A DNA stretch of 12,554 nucleotides. It comes from CAYGLV01 sp964351025. Lineage in GTDB: Bacteria; Actinomycetota; Thermoleophilia; Gaiellales; Gaiellaceae. Numbering within the stretch: the stretch's first letter is position 1; each line of letters starts with the position of its first letter. Positions 7,132 to 12,554 of this stretch are shown one piece after another. The position numbers and the translations under genes were made by a program. The notes beneath the pieces are model-generated. The model saw nothing but the letters and a program-made list of their open reading frames with translations, searched no databases and was not told where the DNA came from. The stretch spans positions 1 through 12,554 of the forward strand of contig CAYGLV010000067.1 in NCBI GenBank assembly GCA_964351025.1. Reading direction: 5' to 3'.

Positions 7132-9006
7132 TTAGGGAGCCGTCAGCCGGGCCCAGAGGTTCTCGAGCAGCCTGCGAACCGACCAGAGCGTCGCGCTGCC
7201 GCCGAAGTCGAGCACGCCGGCGGCGAACACCTTCGCGCCTGCGAGCGTCTCGTAGTACGCCATCTGGGCGGTGAAGCCGGGGCCGTAGAGGTCGGGGATC
7301 TCGGCGAGCACGATGGTTCCGGGGGGAGAGTCCTTCGTCAGCCCGTCGATCTCGATCCCGTAGCCGCCGAGCTCCTGCCCGAGGAAAGCTCCGTCCGTCA
7401 GGTCTGTCCCTGCGAAGAGCCACGGCGCCGCGGCCGTTCCCGTGATCAGAAACGGACGCTGGCGGGCGCCGTCGTCGTTGCCGCGGTACTGGACACCGAT
7501 CAGCGCCGCCTCCGGACGGCCGCTCTCGCGCCAGAGCCGGGTGCGCCGCAGGACGCCTTTCTCGCGCCGCACCTCCCAGAAGAAGTTGTTCGCCGACAGG
7601 AAGGCGAGGTTGCCGCCGACGTCGCGGTAGCGCTGGATCAGATCGAACTCGCGCCGGGTCACGTACTCGGTGTGCCCCGGGAAGACGACGAGGTCGTAGG
7701 CTGCGGCGAGCTCGTCGCCCGACCCGACGAGCTCGAGGTCGGACTCCGCGAGCGTGTCCACCTTCTTGCCCGTCCACGCGAGCCAGTGCAGGAAGGCGAG
7801 GTCGTACTTGCGGAACTGCGGCGGGACGCCTCGACGCAGGTACGGCCGGCCGAGCCGGACGGTGCTCTGGGCGCCCTTGGCGTACCACGTGTCCCCCCAG
7901 CCGTTGCCGTCCTCGTCGCGGAAGTTGTACGCCTGCCAGGTGTTCGTCGGCAGCACGACGGCGACGCGGCTCGCGTTCCCGAAGAGCGACGGGCGCACGA
8001 CGAACGGGGCGTAGCCCACGCGGCCGTCGTCGGCGGTGAGGCGCAGGAAATAGAGGCCGCTCTCCCAGGGCCCGATGCCGAACGTGACCCGGCGAGGCTT
8101 GTTGCGCCAGGCGCTCCAGGGCAGCGTGATCGTCTCGCCGGCCGGAACGCCGTTCATGACGTTGTCGGCGGACGTCGGCACTCGCTCGGGCCCGGCGCGG
8201 AAGAACTGAGCTTGCAGCCAGTTGGCGTCCGAGGAGACGATGACGTCCGCCCTCTGGCCCGGCCCGTAGCTGTCGCGCGTGAAGCCGGCGTCGACACCGA
8301 GCACGCGCACGACCGGCCCCGTCGGGATGCGGCCGGTCTTTGCGTCCCCGGCCCCGTAGGTGCGCCGGTTGCCGGCCACGTCCCGGACCGTGAGCCGGAT
8401 CAGGTAAGTGCGCGGCCCGACGTCGGCGCCCGGCGCCCAGCGCAACTCGTGCCGGCCTGCGGGCAGGGTCGTCGTCAGCTCGTAGATCGCGAACGGCGCG
8501 CTCACCGTCCTCGCCACCTCGAGGTGAACGGTCGCGCGCTCGGCGAGCCGGAAGCGGACCGAGGCGGCATCGCGGTAGCCGTCGCCGTTCGGGCTGATCG
8601 TCGCGAGCAGACCGCGGTCGCCGGCAAACGGCTCACCTGTCCCCTCGATCCGCAGGTCGGCCAGCGCCGGAGCGCTGCGGTCGATCGTGACGGGGGCCGA
8701 CGACCGCTCGCGCCGGGGCCCGACGAGGCGGACGCGGTACCGGCCTGATGCGACCGGCACACCGTCCAGCCTGCCGTTCCAGCGCAGACGGATGGCACTT
8801 CGCACGGCAGGCCGAGCCAGCCAGCCGACCGCCCTGCCCGACGCGGTGGTCAGCTGGACGCCGACCTTCCCGGGCCGCGCGAAGTCGGCGTTGACGGTAA
8901 GCGGGCGCGCGGCCGGGGCGAAGTCCTTGGGCGCCACTGTCAGGTCGCCGCCGTAGGCGGCCGGCGCGAAGGCGAGCGCGAGCAGGGTGGGTGCCAGACG
9001 GCGCAT
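7132..9006 (-). CDS. Secreted Ig-like / N,N-dimethylformamidase beta C-terminal domain protein
   Basis: A 624-residue exported protein. Residues 1-19 look like a cleavable signal peptide (MRRLAPTLLALAFAPAAYGG). Two beta-sandwich regions follow: about 21-112, and about 117-215. The second has the FlgD-like signature SPNGDGYRDAASVRFRL and ends RLTVRDVAGN. Residues about 230-624 resemble the C-terminal domain of the large subunit of N,N-dimethylformamidase: LPTNTWQAYNFRDEDGNGWG (352-371), VVFPGHTEYVTRREFDLI (440-457), GGNLAFLSANNFFWEVR (464-480), GTDLTDGAFLGQELGGYGIE (533-552) and ETLAGAKVFAAGVLDFGGSA (586-605). No small subunit is encoded nearby. Y448 in GHTEY is the residue I would compare with the iron-binding tyrosines of the true enzyme. 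Substrate and activity are unknown, and amide hydrolysis should not be assumed. The ATG lacks a Shine-Dalgarno sequence; a TAGCAT hexamer lies nine bases upstream. It is convergent with the MFS gene (6 bp apart), so it is a separate unit. Confidence 0.83.
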   Translation of the reverse strand: MRRLAPTLLALAFAPAAYGGDLTVAPKDFAPAARPLTVNADFARPGKVGVQLTTASGRAVGWLARPAVRSAIRLRWNGRLDGVPVASGRYRVRLVGPRRERSSAPVTIDRSAPALADLRIEGTGEPFAGDRGLLATISPNGDGYRDAASVRFRLAERATVHLEVARTVSAPFAIYELTTTLPAGRHELRWAPGADVGPRTYLIRLTVRDVAGNRRTYGAGDAKTGRIPTGPVVRVLGVDAGFTRDSYGPGQRADVIVSSDANWLQAQFFRAGPERVPTSADNVMNGVPAGETITLPWSAWRNKPRRVTFGIGPWESGLYFLRLTADDGRVGYAPFVVRPSLFGNASRVAVVLPTNTWQAYNFRDEDGNGWGDTWYAKGAQSTVRLGRPYLRRGVPPQFRKYDLAFLHWLAWTGKKVDTLAESDLELVGSGDELAAAYDLVVFPGHTEYVTRREFDLIQRYRDVGGNLAFLSANNFFWEVRREKGVLRRTRLWRESGRPEAALIGVQYRGNDDGARQRPFLITGTAAAPWLFAGTDLTDGAFLGQELGGYGIEIDGLTKDSPPGTIVLAEIPDLYGPGFTAQMAYYETLAGAKVFAAGVLDFGGSATLWSVRRLLENLWARLTAP

Positions 9007-9016
9007 GGGGGCGCGA

Positions 9017-9022
9017 ATGCTA
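9017..9022 (-). promoter_or_regulatory. Candidate -10 element of the DMFase-like gene
   Basis: On the - strand the bases read TAGCAT, fitting TANNNT, and nine or ten bases separate it from the ATG ending at 9006. A start site about seven bases downstream would give a leader of a few bases. No convincing -35 is visible. The evidence is its position plus the absence of a Shine-Dalgarno sequence. Confidence 0.35.
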
Positions 9023-9045
9023 ATGGCGTTTCCGCGTCTGCGACC

Positions 9046-9101
9046 GGGTCAGGGCCGTTTGCAAGCTCTGCTGCTCCGTGTTCAAAGCACTCTCCTGACC
9101 C
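9046..9101. repeat. Inverted repeat GGGTCAGG / CCTGACCC, possibly REP-like
   Basis: GGGTCAGG (9046-9053) and CCTGACCC (9094-9101) form an 8-bp perfect inverted repeat around 40 bases. The interior contains a smaller GTG-TTCAAAG-CAC hairpin (9078-9090). The element lies wholly in the gap between the divergent DMFase-like gene and uvrB. Short extragenic palindromes with GGGTCAGG-type ends resemble the REP sequences mobilised by REP-associated (IS200-type) transposases. Only one copy is in this window, so the REP assignment is inference. A regulatory hairpin in the uvrB leader region is the alternative. Confidence 0.5.
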
Positions 9102-9108
9102 CTTTCGC

Positions 9109-9134
9109 GCCGTGCCGACACGGCCCCTCAGGGG
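9109..9134. repeat. Adjacent small hairpins upstream of uvrB
   Basis: GCCGTG-CCGA-CACGGC (9109-9124) is a 6-bp stem with a four-base loop. It abuts CCCC-TCA-GGGG (9124-9134), a 4-bp stem with a three-base loop. They share base 9124. No T-run follows, so they are not a standard terminator. They lie 51-75 bp before the uvrB -10 candidate and could be protein-binding sites or part of the neighbouring repeat element. Function not known. Confidence 0.45.
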
Positions 9135-9184
9135 TTCGTCCGCCGCGGCGCCTTTCCTTGTCCGGTGCCCCGCGGGCCGCCGGA

Positions 9185-9190
9185 TAGTCT
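9185..9190 (+). promoter_or_regulatory. Candidate -10 element of uvrB
   Basis: TAGTCT fits TANNNT and is followed by exactly six bases before the ATG at 9197, so transcription could begin at or next to the A of the ATG. No Shine-Dalgarno sequence exists in the preceding 15 bases. Together these suggest a leaderless uvrB mRNA. I looked for an SOS (LexA) box of the GAAC-N4-GTTC type in the gap and saw none. Confidence 0.45.
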
Positions 9191-9196
9191 TGGCCC

Positions 9197-11203
9197 ATGC
9201 CCGAGCTGCGCACCGCCGCCGCGTACCGCCCGACAGGCGACCAGCCGCGCGCGATCGAGGCCCTGTCCGCTTCGCTGCTCGCCGGCGAGCGCTACCAGAC
9301 CCTCCTCGGCGCCACCGGCACGGGCAAGACGGCGACGATGGCGTGGGTCATCGAGAAGATCCAGCGCCCGACGCTGATCATCGCTCACAACAAGACGCTC
9401 GCCGCCCAGCTCTGCAACGAGTTCCGCGAGTTCTTTCCGGACAACGCGGTCGAGTACTTCGTCTCCTATTACGACTACTACCAGCCGGAGGCGTACGTCC
9501 CGCAGGCCGACCTCTACATCGAGAAGGACTCCTCGCGGAACGACGACATCGACCGGCTGCGCCACAGCGCCACGTCATCGCTTCTGACGCGCCGCGATGT
9601 GGTCATCGTCGCGTCGGTCTCCTGCATCTACGGGCTCGGCTCGCCCGAGGAGTACGGCGACCGCGTCGTCGTGCTGAACGTGGGGGAGGAGCACGACCGC
9701 GACGCGATGCTGCGCAAGCTGATCGACGTCCAGTACGTCCGCAACGACACACTGCTCGGGCGCGGCCGCTTCCGTGTCAAGGGCGACGTCGTCGAGGTGC
9801 AACCCGCGTTCACGGAGTCGGCCTACCGGATCTCCCTCTTCGGCGACGAGGTCGAGCAGATCACGCACTTCCATCCGCTCACGGGCGAGGTGTACGGGAA
9901 GCTCGACACGCTGACGATCTTCCCGGCAACCCAGTACGTGACGTCGAAGCCGACGATCGAGCGCGCGGCCGACGGGATCCGGGCCGAGCTCGAGGCGCAG
10001 GTCAAGACGTTCGAGGCGGAGGGTCGGCTGCTCGAGGCCCATCGGATCCGCCAGCGCACCGAGTACGACCTCGAGATGATGCGTGAGCTCGGCTTCTGCA
10101 ACGGGATCGAGAACTACTCGCGCATCCTCGACGGGCGGCCGCCGGGATCGGCCCCGTACACGCTGCTCGACTACTTTCCGTCCGACTTCGTCGTCTTCGT
10201 GGACGAGTCGCACCAGACGGTCCCCCAGGTCGGCGGCATGTACGAGGGCGACCGCTCGCGGAAGCAGACGCTCGTGGATTTCGGCTTCCGGCTTCCGTCG
10301 GCGCTCGACAACCGGCCGCTGCGCTTCGACGAGTTCCTGGGCAAGGTGCCGCAGCTCGTGTTCGTCTCGGCCACGCCGGGGGCGTACGAGCTGCGCCATT
10401 CGCAGGTCGTCGCCGAACAGCTGATCCGCCCGACCGGGATCGTGGATCCCGAGGTCGAGCTGCGGACGACCACGAATCAGATCGACGACCTGCTCGGCGA
10501 GATCCGCAAGCGGGAGGTCGCCGGCGAGCGCGTGCTCGTCACGACGCTGACGAAGAAGATGTCCGAGGACCTCACCGACTACCTGCTTGAGTCGGGCGTC
10601 AAGGCGCGCTACCTCCACTCGGAGATCGACACGCTGGAGCGGATCCAGATCATCCGCGAGCTGCGCCTGGGCGAGTACGACGTGCTCGTCGGCGTGAACC
10701 TCCTCCGCGAGGGGCTCGACCTGCCGGAGGTGTCGCTCGTCGCGGTGCTCGACGCCGACAAGGAGGGCTTCCTGCGCGGCAAGACGGCGCTCGTGCAGAC
10801 GATCGGGCGGGCCGCGCGCAACGTCAACGGCCGGGTGATCCTCTACGGCGACAAGGTGACCGAGGCGATCGCCGGCGCGCTCGACGAGACGAACCGCCGC
10901 CGCGCCAAGCAGCTCGCCTACAACGAGGAGCACGGGATCACGCCGGAGACGATCGTCAAGGGCGTCTCCGATATCGCCGAGTTCCTCTCGTTCGAGGCCC
11001 CGCACGTCCCCCGTGGCCGCAGGCGCGGCGCGGCGAAGGTGGAGGGGCTGAGCCGCGAGGAGCTGGAGAAGCTCGCCGTGACCCTCGAGGAGGAGATGTT
11101 CGCGGCAGCCGAGGAGCTGCGCTTCGAGTACGCGGCGAAGCTGCGCGACGAGATCAAGGACCTACGGCGCGAGCTGACCGCGCTTGCGGAGAGTGCCACG
11201 TAG
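9197..11203 (+). CDS. uvrB: Excinuclease ABC subunit B
   Basis: DNA damage-verifying helicase-like subunit of nucleotide excision repair; it receives DNA from UvrA and recruits UvrC for incision. The 668 residues are the normal length. Visible landmarks are the Walker A GATGTGKT (38-45), the strand-separating beta-hairpin YFVSYYDYYQPEAYVP (87-102), the Walker B-type DESH (336-339), SATP (391-394), LLREGLDLPEV (502-512), QTIGRAARN (534-542) and the C-terminal UVR motif for UvrC contact (about 624-660, EELEKLAVTLEEEMFAAAEE onward). The ATG at 9197 places TAAAYRPTGDQPRAI at the expected N-terminus. No Shine-Dalgarno sequence; see the -10 candidate upstream. In M. tuberculosis uvrB also lies close downstream of coaE; here about 4.4 kb of other genes separates them. 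No obvious terminator follows the stop. Confidence 0.98.
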   Translation: MPELRTAAAYRPTGDQPRAIEALSASLLAGERYQTLLGATGTGKTATMAWVIEKIQRPTLIIAHNKTLAAQLCNEFREFFPDNAVEYFVSYYDYYQPEAYVPQADLYIEKDSSRNDDIDRLRHSATSSLLTRRDVVIVASVSCIYGLGSPEEYGDRVVVLNVGEEHDRDAMLRKLIDVQYVRNDTLLGRGRFRVKGDVVEVQPAFTESAYRISLFGDEVEQITHFHPLTGEVYGKLDTLTIFPATQYVTSKPTIERAADGIRAELEAQVKTFEAEGRLLEAHRIRQRTEYDLEMMRELGFCNGIENYSRILDGRPPGSAPYTLLDYFPSDFVVFVDESHQTVPQVGGMYEGDRSRKQTLVDFGFRLPSALDNRPLRFDEFLGKVPQLVFVSATPGAYELRHSQVVAEQLIRPTGIVDPEVELRTTTNQIDDLLGEIRKREVAGERVLVTTLTKKMSEDLTDYLLESGVKARYLHSEIDTLERIQIIRELRLGEYDVLVGVNLLREGLDLPEVSLVAVLDADKEGFLRGKTALVQTIGRAARNVNGRVILYGDKVTEAIAGALDETNRRRAKQLAYNEEHGITPETIVKGVSDIAEFLSFEAPHVPRGRRRGAAKVEGLSREELEKLAVTLEEEMFAAAEELRFEYAAKLRDEIKDLRRELTALAESAT

Positions 11204-11267
11204 CGTGGGCTAGCCCCGGCAGGGCCGTCAGGACCTAACCGGGCAGCTTTCAAACCTCTCGCCGTCG

Positions 11268-11567
11268 GTGGAAAAGTTGCTCACCCTATCCTTGGGACGG
11301 CCGTCTGATCGAGAAACGCCTCCACCTCGCCGACCGGTCTCGAGCCTCCGACAGCGTCCCTATCTGCTCGTTCGTGACGCCGTGGTACACGAACTTCGTG
11401 CAGAAGGCTCTGGATTGCGATTGATGGAGATCCACCGCCGGGTCGAAGAACGGCTCAGGAAGCACGTCGACCGCGACCGCTTCAAGGACTACGTCAATGA
11501 TCAGTCGAAAGGTCCTGAGCCCTTGTTAGAGCGACTTGGCTATGGCATGTACCGCCTCCGCTCTTGA
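11268..11567 (+). CDS. Small winged-helix-like protein
   Basis: Not a gene I recognise by name. The reading frame gives 99 residues from a GTG. Residues about 28-99 look like one winged-helix DNA-binding domain: a first helix RPYLLVRDAVVHELRAEG, a second GLRLMEIHRRVEERLRK, a third VDRDRFKDYVNDQSKG, then PLLERLGYGMYRLRS, a two-stranded wing typical of restriction-system and HARE-HTH-type domains. Residues 1-27 (rich in Pro, Arg, Ser) look like read-through, so the true start may be elsewhere (TTG 11277 or 11292, GTG 11382) or the N-terminus may have been lost. No Shine-Dalgarno sequence is seen. A candidate terminator follows five bases after the stop, supporting a real transcribed gene. GC content is lower than in the housekeeping genes. 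Regulation of DNA or a remnant of a larger protein are both possible. Confidence 0.55.
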   Translation: MEKLLTLSLGRPSDRETPPPRRPVSSLRQRPYLLVRDAVVHELRAEGSGLRLMEIHRRVEERLRKHVDRDRFKDYVNDQSKGPEPLLERLGYGMYRLRS

Positions 11568-11571
11568 GCTA

Positions 11572-11610
11572 AGTAGAGCCCTCGCAATCGCTCTACTCGA
11601 AACTCATTTT
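11572..11610 (+). terminator. Candidate rho-independent terminator
   Basis: AGTAGAGC (11572-11579) and GCTCTACT (11590-11597) form an 8-bp perfect stem with a 10-base loop, starting five bases after the stop of the winged-helix-like gene. TTTT lies at 11607-11610, ten bases beyond the stem, so the T-run is displaced and short. The remaining bases up to 11778 show no gene or further structure I can support. Confidence 0.5.
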
Positions 11611-11778
11611 ACAACGTCGCGACTCCATGGTCCAGCTCTTTGGGCGTCGTGGTTGCTCGTCGGGGACGCAGACCCGAGAGTAGTAATCCGTTGGTGTCAG
11701 TGCGACAATCGTCACGGCACGCGCGCGGGGAGCTAACCAGACAAGCTTTGAAAACCTGCTTGGTCGGGCTGCTCGGAC

Positions 11779-12222
11779 TCATCGTGAGAAGCGCTCGACT
11801 AGCGGCAGTATCTCGCACGCTCGATTGAGGAACTTCTTCCTGACCCGAGACGCCTTGAATGCCCTCCGATCCTTATCGACGTTCGACCAGCCCCGCCCAA
11901 TGTAGATCCGGCCATCCCTTCCGAGTGCCCAGGAGGTGTACGAGGTTTCTCGCGAGCTGTAGATCGACACTTCGCGCGACGTGGTACCCAGTGCCCAGCC
12001 GGGGGTCTCTGCTCGCCACTCCGTACGCTCGGAGAAGCGCTTCTTCCTCTCAATTTCGACCATGAAGTCAGGCTTCCGGCCTGTCGCGCGCGCACGGGCG
12101 ACGGCTCGCCGGGCTTCCGCTTTGAGCGCCCGTCGTGCACGTGCCTCCGCACCGCGCGACGCCGCCCGTCGACGATCCCGCTCTCGCCTGAGGTCTTGCT
12201 CTGAGCGGTAATTGTCAACCAT
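11779..12222 (-). CDS. Basic protein of unknown function
   Basis: I do not recognise a family. From the ATG ending at 12222 the product is 147 residues. Residues about 6-50 are a very Arg/Ala/Glu-rich stretch (RSEQDLRRERDRRRAASRG and on), predicted to be one long basic helix, perhaps RNA- or DNA-binding or a coiled coil. The C-terminal part (about 58-147) is more varied and looks folded, with two similar segments, PGWALGTTSREVSIYSS and YTSWALGRDGRIYIGRGWSN, and an Arg/Lys-rich helix RRAFKASRVRKKFLNRACEI. The repeated WALG with nearby GRIYIGRG suggests a small beta domain. The frame stays open upstream to 12396, but that part is Arg-rich without recognisable features, so I prefer 12222. GAGG directly abuts the ATG, too close for a normal Shine-Dalgarno. 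It sits in the lower-GC patch. No homology or function is claimed. Confidence 0.55.
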   Translation of the reverse strand: MVDNYRSEQDLRRERDRRRAASRGAEARARRALKAEARRAVARARATGRKPDFMVEIERKKRFSERTEWRAETPGWALGTTSREVSIYSSRETSYTSWALGRDGRIYIGRGWSNVDKDRRAFKASRVRKKFLNRACEILPLVERFSR

Positions 12223-12459
12223 CCTCGATTGGAGCGAAGCACAAGGCCATTTACGCGTCAACCATTGAACCCGCCCCTCTTCGGGCCGCACTTCGCCATG
12301 TGCGGGTCGTCGCCGACGAATCCGTAGAGACCCAAGGCCGACCGCTTCTAGTCTGCGCTTGTGCCGTATTTGGCGGCGCGATGTCGCCCACGGCACCCTT
12401 GCCCTGAGGCGTAATCCGGTGCAGGATGGTGACGATGCAGAGAAGCGCTGAAAACTTGG

Positions 12460-12491
12460 GTCGGACGCGAGCGCAAGCCCTCACGTCCGAC
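12460..12491. repeat. Inverted repeat upstream of the right-edge gene
   Basis: GTCGGACG (12460-12467) and CGTCCGAC (12484-12491) are a perfect 8-bp inverted repeat around 16 bases, ending five bases before a candidate start codon at 12497. It may be an operator for a dimeric regulator or an RNA hairpin in the leader. Read on the - strand it is followed after a few bases by a short T-run, so a weak terminator is a third option. The rest of 12223-12496 holds no gene I can support. Confidence 0.5.
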
Positions 12492-12496
12492 GAGAC

Positions 12497-12554
12497 ATGA
12501 TCGTGCTCGCCGCCCTGCTGGTCGGCTCACTGCTGTCCACAGCAGGGGGTTCCC
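12497..12554 (+). CDS. N-terminal fragment of a probable exported or membrane protein
   Basis: The ATG at 12497 opens a frame that runs off the right edge after 19 codons: MIVLAALLVGSLLSTAGGS. It is a hydrophobic helix followed by small residues, which fits a signal peptide or membrane anchor. There is no strong Shine-Dalgarno sequence; GACGAG lies just upstream. The inverted repeat CTGCTGT-CC-ACAGCAG (12530-12545) lies inside the frame. With so few codons visible the gene is tentative and its function cannot be stated. Confidence 0.4.
   Translation, partial: MIVLAALLVGSLLSTAGGS

Noticed and set aside
9046..9101. Considered as a tRNA because of the 8-bp end stem and an internal GTGTTCAAAGCAC that resembles a T-arm.
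   Set aside because: It is only 56 bases long, the T-stem pairs for just three bases, and no anticodon arm can be drawn.
9575..11005. 476-codon - strand frame opposite uvrB.
   Set aside because: It is a shadow of uvrB with no motif and no start signal.
11207..11216. GGGCTAGCCC palindrome just after uvrB, considered as its terminator.
   Set aside because: Only two bases separate the arms, too few for a loop, and no T-run follows.
11609..11828. Short open frames on both strands between the terminator candidate and the unknown basic gene.
   Set aside because: They overlap each other, lack start signals and show no domain-like composition.
11786..12449. GAGAAGCGCT occurs three times (11786, 12032, 12440).
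   Set aside because: Two copies encode Arg-Phe-Ser in the unknown protein and the third is isolated. Spacing is irregular and no flanking similarity is seen.
1..12554. Search for CRISPR arrays, phage genes, toxin-antitoxin pairs, transposases and retron-like RNAs.
   Set aside because: No regularly spaced repeats, transposase or reverse-transcriptase motifs, or paired small genes were found.

Overview
The window is a GC-rich (by eye around 70%) actinobacterial chromosome segment. The order polA, rpsA, coaE, then uvrB matches the order I know from Mycobacterium tuberculosis (Rv1629 polA, Rv1630 rpsA, Rv1631 coaE, Rv1633 uvrB). The protein style differs from mycobacteria: CoaE is short and lacks the GrpB-like extension, PolA has Phe rather than Tyr in the O-helix, and there is a secreted protein with an N,N-dimethylformamidase-type C-terminal domain. 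I infer a deep-branching actinobacterium, possibly of the Thermoleophilia. No rRNA or tRNA marker is present to prove this.

Layout. Positions 53-5311 are a left block read on the + strand: DNA polymerase I, ribosomal protein S1, dephospho-CoA kinase and a small membrane-anchored lytic transglycosylase. The last three are tightly packed: 6 bp between rpsA and coaE, and an ATGA overlap between coaE and the transglycosylase. Positions 5262-7125 hold a divergent pair, a TetR-family repressor (-) and an MFS exporter (+). They share a short intergenic region with a near-consensus promoter whose spacer contains a perfect 10-bp palindrome, the likely operator. Positions 7132-9006 (-) encode the 624-aa secreted protein with two Ig-like domains and a DMFase-type C-terminal domain. 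A 190-bp gap follows that is rich in inverted repeats, including a REP-like element, and then uvrB (9197-11203).

Positions 11204-12554 look different: GC is visibly lower (about 56% in one 120-bp stretch I counted) and genes are small and unfamiliar. They comprise a small winged-helix-like protein with a candidate terminator, a 147-aa very basic protein of unknown function on the - strand, and the first 19 codons of a probable exported or membrane protein running off the right edge. I read this as an accessory patch downstream of uvrB.

The left block and uvrB are information-processing and housekeeping genes (repair synthesis, translation, the last step of CoA synthesis, nucleotide excision repair). 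The TetR/MFS pair is a self-contained efflux module. Several genes (rpsA, uvrB, the DMFase-like gene and possibly the MFS gene) lack a Shine-Dalgarno sequence and have a TANNNT-type -10 hexamer almost directly before the start codon, which suggests leaderless mRNAs. I found no CRISPR array, phage gene, toxin-antitoxin pair or clear defence system. The strongest candidates for something undescribed are the secreted DMFase-like protein, the unknown proteins in the right-hand patch and the hairpin elements.
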